From Arthrinium phaeospermum (taxonomy: Eukaryota; Ascomycota; Sordariomycetes; Amphisphaeriales; Apiosporaceae): a stretch of DNA of 64,000 nt. Within the stretch, counting starts at the first letter, position 1. Every line of letters starts with the position of its first letter. Under the pieces are notes generated by a model, which made no database searches, was not told the DNA's origin, and was given only the letters and a program-made list of their open reading frames with translations. The stretch spans positions 682,001 through 746,000 of the forward strand of contig QYRS01000007.1 in NCBI GenBank assembly GCA_006503535.1, read 5' to 3'. Below are positions 1 to 9,818 of this stretch, piece by piece. The translations under genes were made by a program, and so were the position numbers.

Positions 1-317
1 ATAGCATGTCTCCGGGGCCTTTGGCAAGGGGTGCGCCTCCTCAACCTGTGCTAAGTTCCAATGCACCAAACCCCCAGCGAGCTCAAGAGTTTTCTACGAG
101 TAACGGACAATATCCTGCTGGAAGTTCAGCCTGCACTATCTGCGGGAAACATCACCCCTCTGGCAACCTTGGATGCGTTGACATAAATCAAGTATTATCG
201 CTACGAATTGCACTGGACGAATTGCGCAGATCTAAGGCATCTGCTAGCGACAAGCAGGCGGTCAAGAACGAGTTATCCATGAGGCTCAAGGAATTGCAGT
301 CAAGAAGACCGCAATAA
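1..317 (+). CDS. C-terminal fragment of a zinc-knuckle protein, possibly a Mit1-like chromatin remodeller
   Basis: The reading frame is already open at the left edge, with codons starting at base 3, and ends at TAA 315-317. About 104 C-terminal residues are visible. They begin with a Pro/Ala/Ser-rich stretch, then a Cys-x2-Cys-x4-His knuckle (TICGKHHPSG) with a further Cys, and finish with about 45 helical, Arg/Lys/Leu-rich residues. A C-x2-C...H-x2-G...C knuckle followed by a terminal helix resembles the C-terminal zinc finger of fungal Mit1/CHD3-type chromatin remodelling ATPases. That resemblance is from memory of the family, and the ATPase part lies outside the window. The ATG at base 6 is probably internal. 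Coding status is fairly likely; the family assignment is weak. Confidence 0.45.
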   Translation, partial: SMSPGPLARGAPPQPVLSSNAPNPQRAQEFSTSNGQYPAGSSACTICGKHHPSGNLGCVDINQVLSLRIALDELRRSKASASDKQAVKNELSMRLKELQSRRPQ

Positions 318-1321
318 CGATGAATGACTTTGGCGAGGGTCCACAGACAGGACTTGCGCTCATGATTGTACGGATATGGATATGGATATGGATTGCTGGC
401 GAAGATATGATAGATTGCCACAATGGCAGTCACTCTGCATGATTCTCTTGGACCGGTGTGGCCCGTTGCTCTTTGACGCAGCAATCACGATCAGGCAACA
501 GAGGCCTGAGGCAGACAAATAGATGCTTGGCATATAGAGAGATCCAGCAATTATTTGTGATACCCCCCGTTTGTGGTCTTGTTTTTGGCAGTTTATATCG
601 TTACGGTGAGTTGGGTGTTTATGTGTCCATGTCATCATGCAGATTGATATTCCATAAACTGCAATCAGCGAGCAAAGGACAACATGGTAGAGAAGAACGG
701 TAAGTTGACAGGTATTAGGTCGTGTAGGTCCCCTCAGTGTGTATATGCTGGGCCGACGAGCGTTTGTCACGTGGGAAACACAAGACAAGACTGCAGGTAG
801 CCGCTGGTGATGTATCTAACCTTATCTGAAATTCCTCAGCAAACGGCCGTGATGCCAACCCGTCCTTTCTGACCTTGGGGTGCCAGATTGCCTGGTCAGA
901 ACGGGCTTGGACTGATCTGCTTAAAGACCAGCCAGCCAGCCAGCCCATCCTCGACTTGCTTTGGTCTTGATGCATACTTACTGGCTATGTTGATTCCCCC
1001 TTCGTCCCATCTTCTTCTTGTCACTGCCACTGCCAGCAGTTGGATCTTCTTGGTGACGTGAACAGACAGCCTGGAGCACTCTTCTTCGGTTTCGGCCCTG
1101 GTGATTGGGTTTTTATTTCTCTGAGATTGCACACCACACCACCACACCACACCACACCGCGCATTATAGATAAACGCGGGGCCCTCTTCGTCCGTTTGCC
1201 CTGCCTTCTAGTCCCTTCGGTTGAGCAGCACTCGCCTGGGTTCCTGGGTTTCTGGGGTCGTGGGGTCTTTATGTCTCTGATCCCAATCCCAGCTCTCTCG
1301 CACCCTCTGCTTGACTTCACA
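318..1321. other. Intergenic region and leader of the CCCH gene
   Basis: No gene was recognised here. It holds a short GGATAT repeat at 372-393 and a CCACA-rich stretch around 1130-1160. The last 280 bases are open in the frame of the downstream gene, with an in-frame ATG at 1271, so translation could start 17 codons earlier than the annotated ATG. Confidence 0.5.
372..393. repeat. GGATAT hexanucleotide repeat, about 3.7 copies
   Basis: Three perfect GGATAT units are followed by a partial GGAT, just downstream of the first gene's stop codon. It is a short simple repeat with no visible function. Confidence 0.8.
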
Positions 1322-3648
1322 ATGGAACCCTCTCTCCAGTCAACAACTGGTCCAACCGTCCACTCCCCCTCCGAGGCTTCTTATTCCTCTGGGCCTTCCC
1401 GCACTTCGACTCGGTCCACTTCTCCCGACACATCCTCGCATCGTTCGTCTCCTCTTCTAGATCTTCACCATCTTATTACCACGTCTAGTATAGTTCCCGA
1501 GACCAACCACGCCGTCGTTGACCAGCAACCACCATCCAAGATGGACAAGCCAACCCCGGCCCTGCCTTCCGACGGACTGAACAACTTGCGTAGAGCCAGC
1601 AGCAAATTCAACATGGAGCGCAACGTTGGCCCTGCCAACTACCAGCAACCGCCAGGTGTCCGGCCCGGTGCTCCCATGGGCCCAGGTAATCTCGCTTCCC
1701 GAAGCCTCACTTCAAACAACTGGCGCGCCCAGGCCATGACCGACGGCATGTACACCAACTTTGACGCTGCCAGCCCCCAGAACCAGCAACAGCAACAGCA
1801 GCACTTTGGCCGCCCTACTCTGGTCCATCGGCATCAGCAGCAGCTACCGCCTGGTGCCGCCTCCATGTACCCGCCGCATGATAATATCATGGCCTTCCCA
1901 GACAGCCTTCTTGACACCTGCTACGCTTACTGCTACGATCGAGGCAACGGCCAATACACACGACTGATCCCGGCCGACATGATCCCGAACCTTTGCGACG
2001 TGGCCGCACTCCAGCAGGACTGTTTGGGTATGATTGTGTTACCGACACCGCGAGCCCTGCCTGCAAACGGCCGATCGAGCAACGTCGAGCCTGTCATGCT
2101 CAAGGTAAGCATAACAAACCCAGGGTTGCGCCTTCCGCGCCCCTCGCCCCTCGCCCCTCGCCCTTGACCCTAATATTTGAAGTTGTAACTGTCTGTCACA
2201 TATCATTTACAGGAAAATGCTGATGCGGTAACAAAACAGACACCTCCGCTCACCCCACGTCTCCTGCCGACAATATCCAGGTAAGTTTTGGTTCATAGAA
2301 ACCCTAGTGACTTTCACAAAGCAGATTTGTTTTGTTTTGTGCCTTTCCCATACCCCTCGTCTTATACGCAAGTTTTCGCATTCCTCTTTGCTGCTTCTTT
2401 ATCACCACTGTGGTCTACACTGGCTAAACACGTCACACTGTCTCATGACGAAGGACTTTCCAGGCCTCTATAAGCTAACAAGTCAGCGCCAGGCTCATAT
2501 CGACACAATCGTCGGCGCAGGTCCCCGGACCCCTACCCACTCTCACGGCGGCAACAATCCCACTTCGATTGCCTCTTCCACCTCGACTGGCCCTGCTATC
2601 ATGGCTCCAACCTCAAACTTGGACCAGCAACAGGCCCTACCCCTCCGACCTCTCGCCAACAATCAAGGACCGCGGCTGCCCATGGGAGGCGCCGGCGGCG
2701 GTGGTGGTGGCAGCTTGGGCGATTTGAGCAGTTCCATGCATGCTCCCGCTAATCAGCATCACGGCAGCCACGGCCACGGTCACAATCAAGGTCACGGATA
2801 CCAAGCCGGAGGCGGTATTGGCCATGGCCATGGCCATCACCAACACCAACCCCAGCAGCAGCAGTTCCCCCAGCGTCGCCCCAAGATCTACTGCGACAAG
2901 TGGGTCCATGAGGGCGTCTGCGCCTTCACCCAGCAAGGTTGCAAGTATAAGCATGAGATGCCGTTCGATAAGATGACGCAGCACCAGCTAGGCCTATTCC
3001 ACGGCCTGCCCGCGTGGTGGAAGAAGCATCAAGCCGAACTGGCCCGACAGCGAGACCCTTCCGATAACGAGCAAGATGGTCCCGGCTCTGGCCCTGGTCC
3101 TGATTCTACTAGAGAGAGACTTGCTGGCGGTGGCGGTGGTGCTGTTGAGAGTTCCCGAAGCTCCAGTGGCGGCCTTATAGGACGCAGTGCCTGTGGTGGT
3201 GGTGCAGGTGCAGCTATGGGAGGTAACCTTGCTTGGCGCCGCGCACATCTCGATAGTATTAAGGATACTGCCCGTGGATTCGTTGACCACTCTGCTGGCA
3301 CTACGTCCGGCCGCGGCGGCATGGGAAGCAACCCAGGAGACCACGGACAGATTTTGGCCCATCATCATCATCAGCGTGGAAACCCTATGGCTCCCCAGAG
3401 CCCCCTAGGTACGTTTTTCCAAACCCCAGTCTCCCTCGCCTTTTCTCGTGCTTGATGAAACCCTTTACTGACCGAGAGGCGACCGCAGCTTGGAGCAAGT
3501 CTCCCTTTGGACCCATCGCACCCCCGGGCCCGACCCTACTGACCACGCGATCCATCACCCGGTGCGCGGAGTCATCTCGACCAGCAATCCGTATGCTTCT
3601 CTCAGCAACGTCGATGAGGGACTGACTGAAGAGAACAAGGCCGATTAG
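1322..3648 (+). CDS. CCCH-type zinc-finger protein, spliced, last exon apparently frameshifted
   Basis: Proposed exons are 1322-2104, 2213-2280, about 2483-3408 and about 3489 onward. The first donor and acceptor (GTAAGC, TTTACAG) and the second donor (GTAAGT) are canonical. The second acceptor is the least certain boundary. The ATG at 1322 has A at -3; an in-frame ATG at 1271 is possible. The protein is Ser/Pro/Gln-rich. In exon 3 it carries one zinc finger with spacing Cys-x8-Cys-x6-Cys-x3-His (codons near 2890-2960), after a Gly-rich run and a His/Gly-rich segment. This suggests an RNA-binding protein, but no ortholog was recognised. Read without correction the model stops at 3623-3625 (about 637 aa). 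The next frame stays open to TAG 3646-3648 and looks more like the native C-terminus, so a one-base deletion or assembly error near 3525-3535 is suspected. Confidence 0.75.
2140..2160 (+). repeat. CCCCTCG heptamer repeat, three copies, inside an intron
   Basis: Three perfect tandem CCCCTCG units lie within intron 1 of the CCCH gene, between the donor at 2105 and the acceptor at 2212. It is simple sequence with no visible role. Confidence 0.8.
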
Positions 3649-5275
3649 GCTGATGCTGCTACGACTTTGTATCTTCCATTTGCTTGACGAACGAAACACG
3701 ACATGGCCCCAAGTCATTTCGACCTTCCACACAATTGCCACCAAGAAAGAAAGAGGCAAACGTGAGGCAGCATGCCTAGAGATACACATTGTTGCGCATC
3801 GTGGAATTTCTCGTTTCTTTTCCCTTCCCATTTCCCAAGTTGATTACAGATCTTTGAAAGAGAAGAAAAGACAAGACAGGATGGGTTAGATAGTGTCTCC
3901 GCGACGTCTTTCCATTGGAAAGAACTCTCTCCACGTACAATACATCGGCATCATCATCATCACACGGGCGGCGATACCCCTTCGTTCAGATTCCTCATCC
4001 AGGCCACTTTCCGTTTCTGTTCTTTTTCATCATCATCATCCCCCATCATCTTTGGCTGCTTTACTCACATCGCGAGAAATCTTCTTCCTCTTCCTTTCTG
4101 ATTTATGATAGTTGGACAGAGTTTTTTCCTCGAGGCGAAACAGGCATTTGGCATTGCATCCACTCGTTTTTGTTTTCTTTCCATCGTTCACATTCTTTCA
4201 TGAGTTCCCGGATACTCCTTTTTCGTGAAGGATTGGCCCAGAACCTCTTTTACTTGCGTTTCCCTCTTCTCGAGGCAGCAGCAAGTGGCGCAACACTTGA
4301 AATTCCATTCACCATGACAACCTCTCATGGTTGAAGGAACCATCGTTTGTTGCAGAGGATCTCGATCTCAAGAACCATTTGGTATTGGATGTTCCATCTT
4401 TTTTTCGATGACAATAGGGGGGGGGGGGGGGGGGGGGGGGGACGGAAGGAAAGGAGGAAGGGGCGAAAAGTTCAATGTACTATAGAGAAGACAGACAGAG
4501 ACGCCACCAGCTAGGGAGTCATCCTTGGTTTATGCGATGGATACGAGGACACGAATTATGAATTTGGCAACCCAGACTTCTCATGCTTCTTGTCTCTGTG
4601 ATTGCCGAAAAGTGTAGCGAGAGTGATGGAGGAGAGGGGGCGCTCAACACACCAGCTGCCTTCCTTGGACTTATGCGTATCATCATTAAACCAATCCCAG
4701 CACGGCGGTCTACAGGGGCCCTGGTTGTTGAATGCGTCACATTTCAGCCTCATTCTGCGCCATGCATAGACGCTGTGCCACCACACTGCTCCGTACAGAG
4801 TACATATGATATTACAGGGCGCAGCCAACTAACTACGGAAGACACTTCTTAAAGCCGTAGGCTTCACAGATCTCTCTCGATCTTGGCGTGATTTCCCTTT
4901 GCGGCGTTCTGCCATACAGTGGTATCATTACATTGGAGGAACTATTCTACACCAAAGACTCCTCCCCATCCTGCTGTGACACTGGCTTAAACTGAACTTG
5001 ACAAGGCTATACATTCATCGACAACATAATGGTGCTGTCCGATTGGCCGCCCGGGGGCTCATCTAGTGCCCCCGACCTGCGTGAGCCGCAATGCCGAAGG
5101 AATCGATAATCATCCCATCTCTTCTTGCCAGGGATCTGCGGGCCTGTAGAGTCCTCTTCCGCGATTTTTCGATATAATGCAAGAGGCCCGCTCGACATCG
5201 TCGCCTTGTACGGGAGAAAATCAAGATTGCAGGGGTAGGTTGTCCTTAAAGAAGCCATTTTCCCCCAATAATCAG
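3649..5275. other. Non-coding region downstream of the CCCH gene
   Basis: No gene is supported. Roughly 3880-4340 is rich in TTC/TCATC words, as in fungal untranslated regions. A 25-base G homopolymer lies at 4417-4441. A short minus-strand open frame (5257 down to 5007) was considered, but it has no recognisable domain and no clear codon bias. Confidence 0.5.
4417..4441 (+). repeat. Poly-G homopolymer, 25 bases
   Basis: Twenty-five uninterrupted G lie between ACAATA and ACGGAAGG. Such runs are rare in this kind of genome. They are prone to replication slippage and length error, and as G-rich single strand can fold into quadruplexes. It is downstream of the CCCH gene, possibly in or beyond its 3' untranslated region. 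Confidence 0.9.
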
Positions 5276-5670
5276 TTTCCGACCTGGATCGGAACTTGAC
5301 AAAGATAACCATCAAGCTGCTGACCCAGGGCACCTCGACCGTCCCGTACACCCAGACCCTGATCCTGACGACCCCGACGGGCTTCCCCCTGCTGACGTCG
5401 GAGGACGCGACCTCCACGAGCGGCCTGACGACGATCCGGGCGAGCACGGCGGCGCTCGAGGCGCGCCATCAGCCTTTCTCCATGTGGTGGACCGGCGCGG
5501 ACCTGGACCAGTTTGGCGAGGACGACGCGTCCTACCTGCGAGTCGTCATGAAGGACGCGGCGATGAGTTTCCGTCTTGGCGGTGTCACCGGGGCGGGATC
5601 GCCAGCAACGACGACCACCGGGCCATTTGACGACCAGGAGCGCCAGTGTCCGACCGGACAAGCTGGATAG
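5276..5670 (+). CDS. GC-rich coding-like island: exon or relic of an unrecognised gene
   Basis: From the AG at 5274-5275 a frame is open to TAG 5668-5670. About 5300-5650 shows strong G/C preference at third codon positions in this frame (runs of ACC, CTG, ACG, GCG, GAC), unlike the flanks. The peptide is Thr-rich, then reads as a globular segment with the short strings FSMWWTGADLDQFG and SYLRVVMKDAAM. I do not recognise a domain. No in-frame ATG opens it, so it needs an upstream exon or is a truncated pseudogene. A second weak stretch in another frame (about 5815-6006) could be a following exon or debris. Splice sites that would join them were not established. Confidence 0.3.
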
Positions 5671-6572
5671 GTCGTCGCATACTGGTAAAGAGGGAGCTGC
5701 GCCCGTCAGCACAGCCATGTTGTTATGCAACCGGTCACCCCAACCAGTGGATCGCAGCCCCCGAGGTCGTCACGGGAAATCATTACCATCGCCCCGAAAT
5801 AAGAAGCGAGCTTGCGGGCCTCCCTAGGAGCGAGCTACATGGCGATGGCTCTGCGGGAGCCCACCGTGTACAGGAACAACCAACTGAACTCCTATGACAT
5901 GGAAAACATAGCCAACATGTATGAAAAGGGTGACCCGGAAGGCCCCAGACCCAAGTATGAGTTACAGCAGATAATAGTGCTCAGCAAATATGCTGATAAA
6001 CAGTAATATCATCGTCACAAGCATTACAATGGTTGGTTTTCTGTTTATAGGGTAGAGATGTTCATCTTGGTTAATATGCCAATGAACAGATAAATCTAGC
6101 GTAATAAGACTAATACTTAGACATACAGTATGTATGAAAAGCAATAGGGGGGAGGGTCAGATACCATGATCAACCCCTTATCCAGGGCGCCATATTTTAT
6201 CCATTCTTCCTTCCGTCGTCTACCTTCAACAAACAAGAATTCCGCCTTCCACCCATGTACAAGATAAGATAATAACAGCATGGCTGGCCCGATGGCTCCT
6301 CAAACCACAAATACATCGCCCATGGTTCTGACAGACCACTCGCCACAATCGTCGACGAAAGAAAGGACCCAGAGGCCGAGAGGTAGATTCCATCAAGAGC
6401 GGAGATACCGACTTGCGCCTTCTCGAGTAAGTTGGGAGGGGAAACGGTGCAACGCTCGCTAACGCCAGAAACGCCATGCCACGCACGATACAACAACAAG
6501 CAAACAAGCATCCATCTCCCGCTGTCGTGTCCTCGTAATCCGCCAGCATCCAAACAAACGCTCAAAATCACA
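5671..6572. other. Intergenic region downstream of the 1081-aa gene
   Basis: Apart from the weak open stretch near 5815-6006 there is no supported gene. 6010-6180 is AT-rich. The right part is probably the 3' untranslated region of the minus-strand gene that ends at 6573. Confidence 0.4.
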
Positions 6573-9500
6573 TCAGGGGTTCTTCTTGTTGGTCAGGTCC
6601 TCGTAGACCTCAAACTCCATAGCGCCGTCCGTCCAGGCGCGTTGGGTACTAGGGTATTCGCTCGGTACGCTACTGTGCTGGCTCGCAACCTCAGCGTCGC
6701 CATTTGCGGCGACGTCCTTGCCAACTCCGTGATCAGTCACCCGCTCTACCATAACCCCTTCGTCCATTTCCCCTTCGACGCTTCCCTCGCTCTTCTCCGT
6801 TATTTCAGACACTGTCATCTGAGAATCAATGTCGCTCATGGCGTCCTCATCCTCGTAGATATCTACAATGTGTTCGGCCTTGAGGGCGGGCTCCCTGTTC
6901 TCGAGATCCTCATCCTCAATGCCAGGCCACGGTTCGTCTTCAGGCAATGGGAAATGCTGCGGCTCTTGTGCAGCACCCTGCCACGTCTCGTCATCTGTAT
7001 TGAACCGCTGGCGGGGGTGGCCCAGATCAAGCATCTGGGCATCGTCTTCGTAGTCAGACTCATCTTCATCTCCGCTACCACCAGCATACGAATCTGTTCC
7101 GCTGCCTCGATTGTCCTCATCTACCTCATCCATGACGCCTTGGTGTGGTCGGTTATCCACATAAGGAGCATTGCTGTAAGGTGTCGCATAGAAAAACGGC
7201 GTCGTGGCTCGGCCTGATGTGGCACCAGGGGCTCCGAAGCCCGCAGGCCCGGGGCTCGGACTGGCTGTACTGTAGCGTGGTGTACGTCTAAATCTGGCAG
7301 ACACGGGAACTGACGGTGAGCGCGTGGCGCGGCGTCGCTTTTGCTGCGCAAAAGCTATTGAGTGTGCGGCGTTTGCACTGGCCCGCATAATCTGGGGTGA
7401 GGGGCGTCGATCATAAGGATAAGGCTGGGCAATTGACACGCCGACAGAAGCCATGCGACGCCTGGCTTGCTGTGGTGACAAGATGCCAGGAAGGACGGGT
7501 GGCATTGAGTTTGTGCGCACATGAAGTGGACGTAACGAGGACCCCGACTTCTGCTCTCTCAGTGCAACGAAGGGAGAAGGTGCACGACTACGGCGTCCCG
7601 TAGTTAACGACGGCGATTGGCCGTTGTGGCTGGTGAAGAAGTGTTGGGGACTGGGGCTGATACTGGTCGACTTGAGCCTTGGCTGCGCAGCCTGACGTAG
7701 GCTGAGATGAGAAGAGAAACTACTCTGCGTCGATGGAGACTCGTCAAGCTTGTCGTTGAATGCCCAGCAGTCCTCCAGAGCGTCAGCCTCGGGTACGTCT
7801 TGCTGACTACTTTGGGAGTCCGGATAGATCCGACTCAGTTCCCTGAGCCGCTGCCAGCTCCAGCCGTTCTCGTATGCATCCTGGTCTTGAAGGTAAGCCT
7901 CAGGCTGTGTGATGTAGAGGCGATTAACGCCCGTGGCCTTCATGACCACGCTGGACTTGAGAAATCGAACATCCCATATAGCAGGTGTGATCATCTCGGA
8001 CGGTGACAGGAACCGCAACCGGGAATCCTTGTGAACCTTCCGCAGGGGCACCCATGGTTGTTGTAGACCGAGGAACTTGCCTACGCGATGGTGTACGTCG
8101 GAACCCTGATAAAAGTTGGACTGGATCCGTGAGACGGTCCGGAATGAGGTTCCAAAAGCAGCCGCTATCGCTTGCTGGACACTGTGGGCATCGGGACCGC
8201 GCACCGCAACCTTCTTCACAAGGCCGCGACTTTGGAGTCGTTTATCAATCATGCGATCCGGAGGACAGGCGCGGGGCAACAGCCACTCAAATTCCAGTTC
8301 GGGGTCTGCCCATTCGTTGAATGCTGGGGACCGAGGCTCGTGTAACGAGACACTGTTTGGCATCTGCGTCCATTGGTCGACATCGGCATGGTTGGCCCCA
8401 GAGGGACGTTGTTGACTCATGGCGAGGTCCTTTGGCTGCATCCATACACCTTTCAGAGGAAAAGGAAGGAAGACGACCTCGAGCTCCCACGGGTTGCCAT
8501 AAGTGGGGTCAGAAGATAGATTATTAAGTTCCGCTCTTAGAGCCTGAAGCTCGGTATAAAGATGACTGCGATCGCTTGTGTTGGTAGCGGCAGAGACGAC
8601 ACTGGCTGTGGAATCATCCGCGCCAGTGTGTCGATAGCGGCTGGTAGCGACGCTACTGCTGTCTTGCAATTGTTTCTCCAGTTCTCCAACACGAAGCTCT
8701 AGTTCGGTGACTCGTAAATCCACGTGATCATGCTTCTCGTAGCACTCGTCGTGACCGTTTGCCGAGAACGATACGTTTTCCAATCTGTCCAGGCGCTGGC
8801 CATGACCTTGTACGGTGCTAGATAATTCCTGGAACTCTCCATGACCTGGTTTTGAAGATTGTAACTGAGCATCCCCTTCCTCCACGCGGCGGATAGACCT
8901 AGGGGTGTTGGTCACGGTAGGCAAGTCATCGTTGGACGCAGCAACACTGGGCTCGGCTGCGTTGTCTTCAGGGACGGGACTGCCTTGGACCGTCGCCAAC
9001 GGAGTCCCGCGAGCTCTGGTGCGTGCACCATTCAGCGTCTGGAGCCCTTTACCGCCAAAGGGCTGAAGATATCTCATGCGAACCGAGGAGGTCGTGGAGC
9101 TGGGCTGAGATTGCAACAAACACTGGCTAGGGATTGGCGGCATGATGTTGGCCTGGTCTTCCGGCTGGGACTGGATGAGATTGGTCCAACTCAGCGTGTC
9201 AGGCATCGATGGTTCATTATTAACAGTGTTGGCTTGTGTCTGAGACCCTTGTCCGGGCTCCTTGGAATTGGTGGCATATGATCCATTATTAAAGGTTTGG
9301 AAATCCGTAGGATGGCCAGAAGACAGTGGCATAGGAAACGACAACTCCGGTATCACGGGGGTCAATGGCTCACGGTTGTTCCTGGGCTTCTCATTCTCCT
9401 GCTCAATATTCTGCTCGACAGCGGAGGGCATCACGGCCATGACAGGAGGACCTTGGGAGTAGGAATCCCGGACATCGTCGTGGAAACAAGCATGATGGGA

Positions 9501-9818
9501 ACACATGCACCAGAACGCCTGGTCAGCCCCGGCGCTCATAGCCAGGCCATTGTAGTATCCAGGGAACGCCGCCGGGCTTCCGACAACTTGCGGACTCAGC
9601 GCGCTCCGACTCCAGAAGCGGCGGCAACCACACTTGGGACCATTCGCACCGTGGGTCAGGTCCACGAAATTACATTGCCCACTCGGCAGCGCGGGCGCGG
9701 GGGAGGGCGGGCGCGCCGGGGCGGGCGAAGTCCTGGGTACTGGGCCTCGGCCTCCATCTGTGTATATGTTGAAGAAAGGGCTGCTCGGCAGAGCGAAGTC
9801 GGCCGCGGGTCCTGCCAT
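6573..9818 (-). CDS. Large conserved-type fungal protein of unknown function, Cys motif plus coiled coil
   Basis: An uninterrupted 1081-codon frame runs from ATG (CAT at 9816-9818) to a TGA at 6573-6575; no intron is needed. The N-terminus is Pro/Ala-rich, followed by a Cys/His cluster (KCGCRRFW near residue 62, then WCMCSHHACFHDD near 102) that could bind metal. Residues about 360-430 have heptad-like, Leu/Glu-rich helices, consistent with a coiled coil. About 440-650 is a more ordered, hydrophobic region with Trp and Pro motifs. The rest is Ser/Pro/Arg-rich (KRRRATRSPS looks like a nuclear localisation signal), then strongly acidic (DEDESDYEDD). A nuclear regulatory role is only a guess from the basic and acidic low-complexity parts. 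No family was recognised. Confidence 0.75.
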   Translation of the reverse strand: MAGPAADFALPSSPFFNIYTDGGRGPVPRTSPAPARPPSPAPALPSGQCNFVDLTHGANGPKCGCRRFWSRSALSPQVVGSPAAFPGYYNGLAMSAGADQAFWCMCSHHACFHDDVRDSYSQGPPVMAVMPSAVEQNIEQENEKPRNNREPLTPVIPELSFPMPLSSGHPTDFQTFNNGSYATNSKEPGQGSQTQANTVNNEPSMPDTLSWTNLIQSQPEDQANIMPPIPSQCLLQSQPSSTTSSVRMRYLQPFGGKGLQTLNGARTRARGTPLATVQGSPVPEDNAAEPSVAASNDDLPTVTNTPRSIRRVEEGDAQLQSSKPGHGEFQELSSTVQGHGQRLDRLENVSFSANGHDECYEKHDHVDLRVTELELRVGELEKQLQDSSSVATSRYRHTGADDSTASVVSAATNTSDRSHLYTELQALRAELNNLSSDPTYGNPWELEVVFLPFPLKGVWMQPKDLAMSQQRPSGANHADVDQWTQMPNSVSLHEPRSPAFNEWADPELEFEWLLPRACPPDRMIDKRLQSRGLVKKVAVRGPDAHSVQQAIAAAFGTSFRTVSRIQSNFYQGSDVHHRVGKFLGLQQPWVPLRKVHKDSRLRFLSPSEMITPAIWDVRFLKSSVVMKATGVNRLYITQPEAYLQDQDAYENGWSWQRLRELSRIYPDSQSSQQDVPEADALEDCWAFNDKLDESPSTQSSFSSHLSLRQAAQPRLKSTSISPSPQHFFTSHNGQSPSLTTGRRSRAPSPFVALREQKSGSSLRPLHVRTNSMPPVLPGILSPQQARRRMASVGVSIAQPYPYDRRPSPQIMRASANAAHSIAFAQQKRRRATRSPSVPVSARFRRTPRYSTASPSPGPAGFGAPGATSGRATTPFFYATPYSNAPYVDNRPHQGVMDEVDEDNRGSGTDSYAGGSGDEDESDYEDDAQMLDLGHPRQRFNTDDETWQGAAQEPQHFPLPEDEPWPGIEDEDLENREPALKAEHIVDIYEDEDAMSDIDSQMTVSEITEKSEGSVEGEMDEGVMVERVTDHGVGKDVAANGDAEVASQHSSVPSEYPSTQRAWTDGAMEFEVYEDLTNKKNP

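Noticed and set aside
3915..4334. 139-codon plus-strand frame with hydrophobic runs after the CCCH gene
   Set aside because: It starts with TTG rather than ATG and consists of TTC/TCA/ATC simple-sequence translation, as expected of a pyrimidine-rich untranslated region.
5007..5257. Minus-strand 83-codon ATG-led frame next to the GC-rich island
   Set aside because: The peptide is not implausible, but there is no codon bias, family match or splice context to support it.
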